Of a stretch of 64,000 nucleotides of DNA, positions 33,327 through 41,783 are shown piece by piece. The position numbers and the translations under genes are program-made. Below the pieces are notes generated by a model. That model was given only the letters and a program-made list of their open reading frames with translations, was not told the DNA's origin and made no database searches. The number at the start of each line of letters is the position of its first letter. The first letter of the stretch is position 1. The DNA comes from Dokdonella_A sp040005635 (GTDB taxonomy: Bacteria > Pseudomonadota > Gammaproteobacteria > Xanthomonadales > Rhodanobacteraceae), in the NCBI GenBank assembly GCA_040005635.1, contig JBDTYM010000005.1:17277-81276 (forward strand), in the 5' to 3' direction.

Positions 33327-34775
33327 TTACTGCGCCAGCGAAAGGTCGTCGAGCATGGCCTTGAGGAATCGCGCCGCCTCGCCACCGGTCGCGGCGCGAT
33401 GGTCGAACGTCACCGACAACGGGATCACGCGGTGCGATTCGAAGCCGCCCATCACCGGCGTCATCTGGTGGCGTCCCTTGCCGGCAGCGACGATGGCGAC
33501 GCAGGGAGGCACCACGATCGGCGTCGCGTAGCGCCCGGCGAAGACGCCGAAATTCGACAGCGATATCGTGTAGCCCTTGAGTTCTTCCGGCGGGATCGAA
33601 CGCTGCTCGACCTGCGTGCGCAAGCGGTTCACCGCAGCGCGCACGCCGACCGCGTCGAGCACGTCGGCGTTGCGCAACGCCGGCACGAACAAGCCGTCCT
33701 CGGTATCGACCGCGATGCCGATGTCGACCTGCGGATGCAAGGTACGCGTGAGGTTTTCGCCGTCGAACCAGGCATTCAACGCGGGCGCGCTCTTGCACGC
33801 ATGCACCAGCGCGCGGATCAGGCGAACCGTGATGTCGTTGCCGGGCAGCCAGGCATGGATGTCCGCATCGTCAGCGAGCGTAGTCGGCACGACCTGCGCA
33901 TGCGCCGCGGCCATCACGCGCGCCATGTTGCGGCGTACGCCTTTGAGCTGTTCTGGTTGGCCCGTGGCGTTGACGGTCGGCGGCGTCGTGCGCATCGGCT
34001 TGCCGGCGGCGGACAGCGCGGTGCGCTCGGTGCCCGTGCGGCTCGCAGCAGTCGGTGCGGCAGCGCCGGTCGCGGCGAGCGTGTCGCGCGCTGGAGTCGC
34101 AGGGCCCGGCGTGGACGACGAGGCTCGTCCGGCCTGCGAAGGCGGCGAGGAGCCGCGTGCCGTGCCGGCCGTGGCCGCGTCCTTGACGTCCTTCAGGGTG
34201 ACCACGTTGTCGGCGCCGCTCGGCCGCACGCGTGTGAGATCGACGCCGAGTTTTTTCGCCAGCGCGCGTACCGCCGGTACCGCTTTTACGCCGCCGATGG
34301 CGGCGGCCTGTTCGGCATGCACGCGATCGCTGCTCTGCATCGCGCCGACCACGGTGCCTTCGTCGGCGCGGCCGGCGTTGTCGTTCGTGACGATTTCGCC
34401 GCCTTCCTCCGAGGCGACGACTCCGCGGCCGTCCCGCGCTTGCGTGCCGACACTTTTGCCCGTCGCCAACGGCTTCGCGGGCACGTGGTGATGACCGGTC
34501 GACTCGGCTTCCGAGCGTTGCGGTAGGGCGGGATCGAGTTCGAACTCGGCCAACACCGCGCCGGTAGCGATCACGTCGCCGGCGGCGCCATGCACCTTGC
34601 TCAATTTTCCCGAGTACGGCGAGGGCACTTCGACGACCGCCTTCGCGGTTTCCATCGATACCAGCGGCTCGTCGAGTCGGACGCTCGCGCCTTCGGCGAC
34701 CAGCCACTCGACGATCGTCGCATCCGGCAGGCCTTCGCCGAGGTCGGGTAGGTGGAATGCTTTGATGTCGGCCAT
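33327..34775 (-). CDS. dihydrolipoamide acyltransferase (E2) of a 2-keto-acid dehydrogenase
   Basis: A 482-residue E2 subunit. Lipoyl domain at about 1-80, with the lipoylated lysine predicted at K45 in METAKAVVE. A long Ala/Thr/Gly linker includes the peripheral subunit-binding domain (VPAVRALAKKLGVDLTRVRPSG, about 168-205). The catalytic domain is about 275-482. The active-site motif is DHRAATGG in place of the usual DHRxxDG, so the catalytic His is kept and Asp is replaced. It transfers acyl groups from E1 to CoA. Sequence style and E1 partners fit a branched-chain keto-acid complex or a Xanthomonas-type PDH. Start ATG at 34775. The E3 subunit is not in the window. Confidence 0.9.
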   Translation of the reverse strand: MADIKAFHLPDLGEGLPDATIVEWLVAEGASVRLDEPLVSMETAKAVVEVPSPYSGKLSKVHGAAGDVIATGAVLAEFELDPALPQRSEAESTGHHHVPAKPLATGKSVGTQARDGRGVVASEEGGEIVTNDNAGRADEGTVVGAMQSSDRVHAEQAAAIGGVKAVPAVRALAKKLGVDLTRVRPSGADNVVTLKDVKDAATAGTARGSSPPSQAGRASSSTPGPATPARDTLAATGAAAPTAASRTGTERTALSAAGKPMRTTPPTVNATGQPEQLKGVRRNMARVMAAAHAQVVPTTLADDADIHAWLPGNDITVRLIRALVHACKSAPALNAWFDGENLTRTLHPQVDIGIAVDTEDGLFVPALRNADVLDAVGVRAAVNRLRTQVEQRSIPPEELKGYTISLSNFGVFAGRYATPIVVPPCVAIVAAGKGRHQMTPVMGGFESHRVIPLSVTFDHRAATGGEAARFLKAMLDDLSLAQ

Positions 34776-34815
34776 GAAGAACTCGTCCTTGCGGGCGCCG
34801 ACGCGGCGACCCGGA

Positions 34816-35172
34816 TCAGTGGATATGCAACGCAATCAGCGCGACCAGCGCCGGTAGCGCCTGCACGAAGAAAATCTTGCGATTGACCGTCCATCCGCCG
34901 TACAAGCCGGCAACGATCACGCAGCAGAGGAAGAAGATTTCGACGTGCCAGCCTTCGCCGCCGAGGGCGAGGCCCCAGATCAGGCCCGCTGCGAGAAAAC
35001 CGTTGTACAGCCCCTGATTCGCTGCGAGCGTTTTCGATGCGACGGAGAATTCCGGCGTCATCCGGAACGTCTTGCGCCCATACGGCGTATCCCACAGAAA
35101 CATCTCGAGCACGAGGAAATACAGGTGCAGCAGCGCGACCAGGCCGATGAGGATATTGGTGATTGCGTGCAT
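34816..35172 (-). CDS. DUF1304-family membrane protein
   Basis: A 118-residue protein with four membrane helices and the DUF1304 pattern: HLYFLVLEMFLWDTPYGRKTF then NQGLYNGFLAAGLIWG and FFVQALPALVALIAL. Function unknown in the family. It sits between the E1-beta gene (21 bases upstream) and the E2 gene (40 bases downstream), so it is part of the dehydrogenase operon. Confidence 0.88.
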   Translation of the reverse strand: MHAITNILIGLVALLHLYFLVLEMFLWDTPYGRKTFRMTPEFSVASKTLAANQGLYNGFLAAGLIWGLALGGEGWHVEIFFLCCVIVAGLYGGWTVNRKIFFVQALPALVALIALHIH

Positions 35173-35193
35173 GTTGGTCTCTCGTTCGGGGCG

Positions 35194-36174
35194 CTAGCTC
35201 GCCGCCAGCGTGCGCTGCACCGCCGCGACGATGCGCTCGACGCTCGGCAGGTATTTCATCTCGAGCCGGTACAGCGGGATATGCGTGTCGTATCCGGTCA
35301 CGCGTTCGACCGGTGCGACGAGATCGTAGATTGCTTCACCGGCGAGGCGGGCGGCAATCTCGGCGCCGAAACCGGCCGTGCGCGGCGCCTCGTGCACGAT
35401 CACGCAGCGGCCGGTCTTCCTGACCGATTCGTGGATCGTGTCGAAGTCGAGCGGCTTCAGCGTCGCGACATCGATGACCTCGGCGCTGATGCCTTGCTCG
35501 GCCAATGCATCGGCCGCTTCCAATGTCTCTTTCACTTGCGCGCCCCAGGTCACCAGGGTCACGTCACCTCCATCGCGCAGCACGAAACAGACATCCAGCG
35601 GCAGCGCCTCGCCGTCGTCGGCGACTTCTTCCTTGTACTGGCGATAGATGCGCTTGGGCTCGAAGAACATCACCGGGTCGGGATCGCGGATCGCGGCGAG
35701 CAGTAGTCCATATGCGCGCCCCGGCGACGATGGCATCACCACGCGCAAACCCGGAATGTTGGTGAACAGCGACTCGTTCGCCTCCGAATGATGCTCTGGA
35801 GCGCGGATGCCACCACCCCAGGGAGCGCGGAACACAGCGGGGCAGGTGAGCCGGCCGCGTGTGCGCGTGCGCATGCGTGCGGCATGGCAGGCGATGTGTT
35901 CCATCATCGGGTAGATGAAGCCTTCAAACTGCGCCTCCGCGACCGGCCGCATGCCTTGCGCGGCCATGCCGACCGTGAGGCCGGCGATCGAGGCCTCGTC
36001 GAGCGGCGTGTCGATGACGCGATCGGCGCCGAACTTTTCCTGCAGGCCCTGGGTAGCGCGGAACACGCCGCCGTTGACGCCGACATCCTCGCCGAGCACG
36101 ACGACGCTGGGGTCGATGCGCATCTCGTAGGCGAGCGCCTGGGTGACCGCTTCGATGAGGGTGATCTGTGCCAT
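35194..36174 (-). CDS. 2-keto-acid dehydrogenase E1 component, beta subunit
   Basis: A 326-residue transketolase-like subunit that with E1-alpha decarboxylates 2-keto acids on thiamine diphosphate. Marks: ITLIEAVTQALAYEMRIDPSVVVLGEDVG, GVFRATQGLQEKFG, DTPLDEASIAGLTVGMA, FEGFIYPMMEHI, APWGGGIRAPEHHSE and ECAPRTAGFGAEIA-like VHEAPRTAGFGAEIA. ATG at 36174 gives the standard start; it is 62 bases after the E1-alpha stop. Operon order: alpha, beta, DUF1304, E2, VOC. Confidence 0.94.
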   Translation of the reverse strand: MAQITLIEAVTQALAYEMRIDPSVVVLGEDVGVNGGVFRATQGLQEKFGADRVIDTPLDEASIAGLTVGMAAQGMRPVAEAQFEGFIYPMMEHIACHAARMRTRTRGRLTCPAVFRAPWGGGIRAPEHHSEANESLFTNIPGLRVVMPSSPGRAYGLLLAAIRDPDPVMFFEPKRIYRQYKEEVADDGEALPLDVCFVLRDGGDVTLVTWGAQVKETLEAADALAEQGISAEVIDVATLKPLDFDTIHESVRKTGRCVIVHEAPRTAGFGAEIAARLAGEAIYDLVAPVERVTGYDTHIPLYRLEMKYLPSVERIVAAVQRTLAAS

Positions 36175-36235
36175 GTCGGATAGTGATTGTCTGCGATGAA
36201 TGAAGGATTGGCGTGCAGCGTAGCGCTCGTGCGTG

Positions 36236-37312
36236 CTAAGCGTGCTTTTCCCGCGCCAGCACTTCGGCCTTCTGGGCTGCAAGCTCCGCGGTCAGTTCGG
36301 CATGCGTGAAATCGAACATCGCCTCGACCGTTTGCGACTTGGTGTCGAGATACGCATTGACCTCGATATCGACCTTCGCCGCGCAATCGGCCTTCCAGTC
36401 CTCCTCTTCTTTCTCGGTCCACGCGTTCAGCGACATCAAGTAAGCCTTGATGCGCTTCATCGGCTCACGCTGCCAGGCTTCCTTGACCTCGGCATCGGGG
36501 CGGTAACGGCGCGCGTCGTCGGCGGTGGTGTGGTCGGACAGCCGGTACGTGACCGCCTCGATCACCATGCCGCCATGGCCATGGCGCGCGCGCTTCACCG
36601 CGTGGTCCATCGCCGCGCGCATCGCGATCAGGTCGTTGCCGTCGACTTGCAGGCATTCCAGACCCGCCGCGATGCCCTTTTGTGCCAGCGTCTTCGCGGC
36701 GGTCTGCGCGCTGCGCGGCACCGAGATCGCCCACTGGTTGTTGACGATGACGACGACCAGCGGCAGCTTCATCGCGCCGGCAACATTGATCGCGCCGTAG
36801 AAATCACCCTTGGACGAACTGCCGTCGCCGATCACGGTGACCGCGACGCGTGGTTCCTTGCGCACCTTGAACGCGAGCGCGGCGCCGGCGGCATGCAGGG
36901 CCTGCGTCGCGATCGGTACGCACCAGGCAAAATCATGTGCCGGGCCCGAGAAATCGCTGCCGCGCTCGTCGCCACCCCAGTACAGCAGGACCTCGCGCGG
37001 CTTCACGCCGCGATAGAACTGTGCGCCGTACTCGCGGTACATCGGCGCGAATACGTCGTCTTCCTGCATCGCACTGCCGATCGCGACGTGGGCGGCTTCG
37101 TGGCCGAGGCAGGACGCGTACGTGCCGAGCTTGCCGGTGCGCTGCAGCGCGACCGCCTTGGCGTCGAACACGCGCACGTACAGCATCAACTTATACAGTT
37201 CCACAAGTTGCCGGACGTCGCGGGCGATCGCGGGCAGATCGTCGCGCACGAGCTTGCCGTCCGCGTCAAGGTATTGGAGGAACTCGATTTCGAAAGTGGC
37301 GGCGATGGACAA
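36236..37312 (-). CDS. pdhA: 2-keto-acid (pyruvate/branched-chain) dehydrogenase E1 component, alpha subunit
   Basis: A 358-residue ThDP enzyme subunit. The ThDP-Mg motif is intact: VIGDGSSSKGDFYGAINVAGAMKLPLVVVIVNNQWAIS in pieces (GDGSSSKGDF ... NNQWAIS). YREYGAQFYRGVKPREVLLYWGGDERGSDF, and the phosphorylation-loop-like TYRLSDHTTADDARRYR, also match. The start is TTG at 37312 giving LSIAATFEIEF; GGAGG lies five bases upstream and the frame beyond has no better start. The N-terminus then matches Xanthomonas PdhA. Whether the complex prefers pyruvate or branched-chain keto acids cannot be settled here; the nearby ilvE, kynA and tyrosine genes favour an amino acid catabolic role. It diverges from kynA across 221 bases. 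Confidence 0.9.
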   Translation of the reverse strand: MSIAATFEIEFLQYLDADGKLVRDDLPAIARDVRQLVELYKLMLYVRVFDAKAVALQRTGKLGTYASCLGHEAAHVAIGSAMQEDDVFAPMYREYGAQFYRGVKPREVLLYWGGDERGSDFSGPAHDFAWCVPIATQALHAAGAALAFKVRKEPRVAVTVIGDGSSSKGDFYGAINVAGAMKLPLVVVIVNNQWAISVPRSAQTAAKTLAQKGIAAGLECLQVDGNDLIAMRAAMDHAVKRARHGHGGMVIEAVTYRLSDHTTADDARRYRPDAEVKEAWQREPMKRIKAYLMSLNAWTEKEEEDWKADCAAKVDIEVNAYLDTKSQTVEAMFDFTHAELTAELAAQKAEVLAREKHA

Positions 37313-37322
37313 GAAAGCCTCC
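37310..37322 (-). promoter_or_regulatory. ribosome site that fixes the TTG start of E1-alpha
   Basis: On the minus strand GGAGG (37318-37322) is followed by CTTTC and then TTG (37312-37310). No ATG or GTG in frame lies at a suitable distance, so this site decides the start. Confidence 0.75.
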
Positions 37323-37533
37323 GGAGCGGCGCCGCGACAAGCGCGCGCATCAGAACAGGGCGGACCAGGGGATGCCGGCTGGGCGGTGGGGCGAGCGCAT
37401 GGCGGCGGTCGACATCCATTCGGATTGCGAAACCGAAACAGTAAGCAAGACCACCCCGCGTTCGCAAGGCCCGACGCAACATCGCCCGCCACCCTGCGGG
37501 TTAAACTGTGGTCTTCCCGTTTGTGACATCGCG

Positions 37534-38394
37534 ATGAACGAAACGCCGAACCTGCGTCCGCTCGAACACGAGATCGAACTCGACCTGCACGACCGCACCA
37601 CCTATGGCGGCTACCTGCATCTCGACACCCTGCTGTCCGCCCAGCAACCGCTCAGCGATCCGCCGTTGCACGATGAAATGCTGTTCATCATCCAGCACCA
37701 GGTCGCGGAACTGTGGATGAAGTTGCTGGTCCACGAATTGCGCGCCGCGGTGCTGAGCCTCACGCATGACGACGTCGACGCGGCCCTGAAGATCCTCGCG
37801 CGCGTGAAGCAGGTGCAGCGCCAGTTGTTCGAGCAGTGGGCCGTGCTGGAGACGCTGACGCCGAGCGAATACATGCAGTTCCGGCCGGTGCTGGGGCCGT
37901 CATCGGGCTTCCAGTCGCTGCAGTATCGCCTGGTTGAGTTTCTGCTCGGCAACAAGAACGCCGGCATGTTGAAGGTATTCGACTACGATCCGGCCGCGCA
38001 GGCGATACTGCGCGCGCAGCTCGAGGCACCGAGCTTGTACGACGAGTTCCTGCGCTACCTCGCACGGCGTGGGCACGCGGTGCCATCCGCCTGTCTGGAT
38101 CGCGACGTCACGCAGCCTCATGCGCGGGTCGACGCGCTGGTGCCGGTGTTCAAACGCATCTACGAAAACGCGCGCGAATTCTGGCCGGAGTATCACCTGT
38201 GCGAGCAGTTGGTCGATGTCGAGGAAAGCTTCCAGCTGTGGCGCTTCCGCCACATGAAGACGGTCGAGCGCATCATTGGCTACCGGCGCGGCACCGGCGG
38301 TTCGTCCGGTGTCGCGTTTCTGAAGCGGGCGCTCGAGCTGACCTTCTTTCCGGAACTGCTCGAGGTGCGCACGGTGATCGGAGACGCGTCCTGA
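37534..38394 (+). CDS. kynA: tryptophan 2,3-dioxygenase
   Basis: A 286-residue haem enzyme that opens the indole ring of tryptophan to N-formylkynurenine. Conserved segments: TYGGYLHLDTLLSAQ, HDEMLFIIQHQVAELWMKLLVHELRAA (with the haem-pocket His), PSSGFQSLQYRLVEFLLGNK, FQLWRFRHMKTVERIIGYRRGTGGSSG with the distal haem-binding His, and FFPELLEVRT. ATG at 37534 is the natural start; the frame is open upstream but shows arginine-rich shadow sequence. No other kynurenine gene is adjacent. It diverges from the keto-acid dehydrogenase operon. Confidence 0.97.
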   Translation: MNETPNLRPLEHEIELDLHDRTTYGGYLHLDTLLSAQQPLSDPPLHDEMLFIIQHQVAELWMKLLVHELRAAVLSLTHDDVDAALKILARVKQVQRQLFEQWAVLETLTPSEYMQFRPVLGPSSGFQSLQYRLVEFLLGNKNAGMLKVFDYDPAAQAILRAQLEAPSLYDEFLRYLARRGHAVPSACLDRDVTQPHARVDALVPVFKRIYENAREFWPEYHLCEQLVDVEESFQLWRFRHMKTVERIIGYRRGTGGSSGVAFLKRALELTFFPELLEVRTVIGDAS

Positions 38395-38527
38395 TGCCGC
38401 GCTGCGGCAAGGGTCGCGTTTGACTCGTGGAGAAGTTGCGGTTACACGTTGCAACGCTCGGCGCAGCGATTTTCCGTGTGCGTAGCAGCAGTTCCCGCCA
38501 CCCATCCAGTTCCCGGGGAGATAGCGC

Positions 38528-40039
38528 ATGAGCGGTCCGGCCAACCCGCCCGTCAACAGCACACCCATTCCGCAGTTTCCAGAGCGCCTCGGTCATCCGG
38601 CGCCGCTGTGGATGCTGTTCATGACCGAATTCTGGGAACGCTTCGCGTTCTACGGAATGCGCTGGGCGCTGACGCTCTACATCGTCGCCCAGTTTTACGG
38701 CGGGTCGGGCACCGGCGAAGCACCGGCCAATGACGTTTATGGCGCCTACCTCGCATTGATCTACGCCGCGTCATTGTTCGGCGGCTATGCCGCCGACCAG
38801 CTGATCGGCTACCAGCGTTCAATCCTGATCGGCGCGGTGATCATGGCCTCGGGCTTGTTCGTGATCATGGTGCCGAATCAGGACATCTTCCTGTTCGGGC
38901 TGGCGCTCGTGATCGTCGGCAACGGTTTGTTCAAGCCGAACATCTCGACCATGGTCGGCCAGCTCTACGCGCAGGACGATCGCCGGCGCGACGCTGGCTT
39001 CACGATCTTTTACATGGGCATCAACCTCGGCGGCTTCCTGTCGCCGATCGTGACCGGCTGGCTCGCCAGCATCATCACGCACACCCCGATGCAGCAGAAC
39101 TACAAGGTCGTGTTCTTCGCTTCCGGCGTCGGCATGATCCTCAGCTTCGCCTGGTTCTGGTTCGGGCGCCGCCAGCTTCACGGCATCGGCCGACCGCCCG
39201 TGGAGGTACCCGCCAAGCGCGCGCTCGGCATCGTGTTGCTTGCGGCGGCAGTTGGCGTGCCGCTGGTGTATTTCCTGTTGGCCAAGCTCGGCGCGGATGC
39301 GCTGGTCTGGATTCTCGGCGCGCTGTTCGTCGGCCTCGGTGTGATGCTGCTGGTCGAGGGCATTCGCGAGGGTACGGTTGCGCGCGATCGCGTCATCGCG
39401 ATGCTGATCATCTTCGTGTTCAACGCGTTGTTCTGGATGTTCTTCGAGCAGGCCGGCAGCTCGTTCAACTTTCTTGCGCAGAACATCGTCCAGCGCATGT
39501 TCGGCAGCTGGGAATTTCCGGTCGCCTGGTTCCAGTCGGTGAATTCACTGGCGATCATCGGCCTCGCACCGTTGATCGCGGCAATCTGGGTCTGGATGGG
39601 CAAGCGCAATACCGAACCTTCGATCCCGCGCAAGTTCGGTCTCGGCCTGATCGGCAATGGGCTTGCCTTCCTGTTGCTGATGTATGCGCTCACCTACCTC
39701 GTCGATGCGCAGAGCAAGATTCCTTTCTGGACGCTGTTCATGGTCTACGTGATCCAGTCGGTCGGCGAGCTGTGTCTGTCACCGGTCGGACTGTCGATGG
39801 TGACCAAGCTGGCGCCGCGGCGCTTCGTCGGTTTCGCGATGGGGGGTTGGTTCCTCTCGATCGCCAATGGCAACAATCTTTCCGGAAAGTTTGCTGCCTG
39901 GGTCAGTGGCGACACCGGCATGACCACCGGTTCCGCACTCAGCGGCTACACGATGGGTTTCTGGGCTCTGGTCGGAGCCGGCGTGCTGTTGTTCCTGATC
40001 GCGCCGCTGATCAATCGCCTGATGCACGGGGTGAAATGA
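38528..40039 (+). CDS. POT/PTR-family proton-dependent oligopeptide transporter
   Basis: A 503-residue MFS protein with 12-14 membrane helices that imports di- and tripeptides with protons. The E1XXE2R motif is present as FWERFAFYGMRW, the PTR signature as GYQRSILIGAVIMASG, and FYMGINLGGFLSPIVTG and ALFWMFFEQAGSSFNFLAQ match DtpT/YdgR-type proteins. ATG at 38528 follows GGGGAGATAGC. The gene is 133 bases after kynA and ends with a hairpin shared with the converging marR gene. Peptide uptake fits the secreted proteases of this region. Confidence 0.93.
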   Translation: MSGPANPPVNSTPIPQFPERLGHPAPLWMLFMTEFWERFAFYGMRWALTLYIVAQFYGGSGTGEAPANDVYGAYLALIYAASLFGGYAADQLIGYQRSILIGAVIMASGLFVIMVPNQDIFLFGLALVIVGNGLFKPNISTMVGQLYAQDDRRRDAGFTIFYMGINLGGFLSPIVTGWLASIITHTPMQQNYKVVFFASGVGMILSFAWFWFGRRQLHGIGRPPVEVPAKRALGIVLLAAAVGVPLVYFLLAKLGADALVWILGALFVGLGVMLLVEGIREGTVARDRVIAMLIIFVFNALFWMFFEQAGSSFNFLAQNIVQRMFGSWEFPVAWFQSVNSLAIIGLAPLIAAIWVWMGKRNTEPSIPRKFGLGLIGNGLAFLLLMYALTYLVDAQSKIPFWTLFMVYVIQSVGELCLSPVGLSMVTKLAPRRFVGFAMGGWFLSIANGNNLSGKFAAWVSGDTGMTTGSALSGYTMGFWALVGAGVLLFLIAPLINRLMHGVK

Positions 40040-40044
40040 CGACG

Positions 40045-40071
40045 CTGTGAGCGGCGAGTTACCGCTCACAG
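40045..40071. terminator. hairpin terminator between convergent genes
   Basis: A 10-bp perfect stem (CTGTGAGCGG / CCGCTCACAG) with a 7-base loop lies just after the POT stop (40039). It overlaps the stop codon of the converging marR gene (40066). No T-run, so termination strength is uncertain. Confidence 0.45.
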
Positions 40072-40506
40072 GGGCGCCAGCTTGTCGAGGATGCGCGTCA
40101 ACACCTTGCGCTCCTCGACGTCGAGCAGCGCAAGCATCTCGCGTTCATGCACGCGAGCCAGCGGCGCGACGACATCGTGGATCTTCCAACCCTTGGCGGA
40201 CAGCAGCAGCACGGAACGGCGCTTGTCGCCGTCGTGAATGCGGCGGACGACGCGTTTGGCAGCGACCAGGCGCGCCAGCGCGCGACTGACGGCGACCTTG
40301 TCCATTTCGGTGCGCTCGGCGACGTCGCGCGCGGACAGGCCGTGGCCGTCGAAGCGGGCCAGCACGGCAATCACGCGCCATTCCGTCATCGAGAGGTCGA
40401 AGCGATCCTGGTACTCGCGGGCAATCGCCTGGCTGACGCGGTTCGACAGGATCGACAAGCGATAGGGCAGGAAGCGTTCGAGTTCGAGCGGCGTGTGGTC
40501 GGGCAT
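40066..40506 (-). CDS. MarR-family transcriptional regulator, likely controls the homogentisate operon
   Basis: A 146-residue winged-helix regulator: LPYRLSILSNRVSQAIAREYQDRF (dimer helix), LSMTEWRVIAVLARFDGHGLSARDVAERTEMDKVAVSRALARL (helix-turn-helix) and a basic wing RRIHDGDKRRSVLLL. It is divergent from hpd with 146 bases between the starts. The gap holds a perfect palindrome ideal for a MarR dimer, which supports control of hpd-hmgA-fahA-maiA and of itself. The ATG at 40506 is preferred; a frame start at 40545 would place the operator inside the coding region. Confidence 0.9.
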   Translation of the reverse strand: MPDHTPLELERFLPYRLSILSNRVSQAIAREYQDRFDLSMTEWRVIAVLARFDGHGLSARDVAERTEMDKVAVSRALARLVAAKRVVRRIHDGDKRRSVLLLSAKGWKIHDVVAPLARVHEREMLALLDVEERKVLTRILDKLAPL

Positions 40507-40525
40507 ATGGCACTGTACCTTGCAA

Positions 40526-40545
40526 ATGGTTTCACTTGAAACCAT
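40526..40545. promoter_or_regulatory. palindromic MarR operator between marR and hpd
   Basis: A perfect inverted repeat: ATGGTTTCA, two bases (CT), TGAAACCAT. It lies 20 bases before the marR start and 107 bases before the hpd start. Length, symmetry and position fit a MarR dimer site. Confidence 0.7.
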
Positions 40546-40652
40546 AATTTATGCGATCGCCGGTGATCGCGCAAAGCCAGTTGCGGCCATCCATGGCTGC
40601 AGGTTGCAGGAGCAGCGCGACTTTCTCGGCGCCCAGCTCATTGGAGAAAGCC

Positions 40653-41741
40653 ATGAACGCCCAGCCCAACCTCGGCATGCAGGTCACCACGTTCGACAAC
40701 CCGATGGGAGTCGATGGTTTCGAGTTCGTCGAGTTCGCCGCGCCGGATCCGCGCCTGCTGCACGACTTGTTTCCCAAGCTCGGTTTCAGCGTGGTCGCGA
40801 AGCATCGCTCCAAGCGGATTACCCTGTATCGCCAGGGCCAGTGCAATTTCCTGGTCAACGAGGAAGCGGATTCGTTCGCAGCGGATTTCGCCGCGCAGCA
40901 CGGCCCCAGCGCCTGCGGCTTCGCGATCCGCTTCAAGAAGCCGGCGACCGAGGTATTGCAGGCGACGCTTGCGAACGGTGCCGAGGAGATCACGCACAAG
41001 GCGTCGAGCAAGGCCGTCGCCGTGCCGGTCATCAAGGGCATCGGCGACTGCATGCTGTATCTGGTCGATCGCTATGGCGACAAGGGTGAAATCTACGAGG
41101 ACGAGTTCGATTACCTGCCGGGCGTAGAGCGCAACCCGAAGGGATTCGGACTGACCTTCATCGATCACCTGACCCACAATCTGTACTTCGGCAACATGGC
41201 GCAGTGGGCGGGCTACTACGAGCGCCTGTTCAATTTCCGCGAGATCCGCTACTTCGACATCAAAGGCAGCAAGACCGGCCTCGTCTCGAAGGCGATGACC
41301 GCGCCGGACGGCCTGGTGCGGATTCCGCTGAACGAATCGTCGGACGCGAAGTCGCAGATCAACGAATACCTCAACGAGTACAAAGGCGAGGGGATCCAGC
41401 ATATCGCCTGTTTCACCGACACCATCTACGAGACGGTCGAGGCGATGCGTGCGACCGGCGTGGCCTTCCTCGATACGCCGGATAGCTATTACGAAGTCGT
41501 CGACGTGCGCGTGCCGAACCACGGTGAAGACGTGCCGCGTCTGGCCCGCAACAAGATCCTGATCGATGCCGACGTCGAAACCAAGCAGCGCAAACTTCTG
41601 CAGATCTTCACGCAGAACAGCGTTGGTCCGATCTTTTTCGAGATCATCCAGCGCAAGGGCAACGAAGGCTTCGGCGAGGGCAATTTCCAGGCGTTGTTCG
41701 AGTCGATCGAGCGCGACCAGATGCGCCGCGGCGTGCTCTAG
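40653..41741 (+). CDS. hpd: 4-hydroxyphenylpyruvate dioxygenase
   Basis: A 362-residue iron enzyme of the VOC superfamily that turns 4-hydroxyphenylpyruvate into homogentisate. The three iron ligands are visible: His172 in TFIDHLTHNLYFG, His250 in GIQHIACFT and Glu330 in GPIFFEIIQRKGNEGFGEGNF. The closing FQALFESIERDQMRRGVL is typical. ATG at 40653 follows TTGGAGAAAGCC. First gene of hpd-hmgA-vapBC-like-fahA-maiA, all on the plus strand with short gaps. Confidence 0.97.
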   Translation: MNAQPNLGMQVTTFDNPMGVDGFEFVEFAAPDPRLLHDLFPKLGFSVVAKHRSKRITLYRQGQCNFLVNEEADSFAADFAAQHGPSACGFAIRFKKPATEVLQATLANGAEEITHKASSKAVAVPVIKGIGDCMLYLVDRYGDKGEIYEDEFDYLPGVERNPKGFGLTFIDHLTHNLYFGNMAQWAGYYERLFNFREIRYFDIKGSKTGLVSKAMTAPDGLVRIPLNESSDAKSQINEYLNEYKGEGIQHIACFTDTIYETVEAMRATGVAFLDTPDSYYEVVDVRVPNHGEDVPRLARNKILIDADVETKQRKLLQIFTQNSVGPIFFEIIQRKGNEGFGEGNFQALFESIERDQMRRGVL

Positions 41742-41783
41742 CATCGACGTGTGCCCAGCGTCTTCGGTCAGCGGGAGCAAGTG

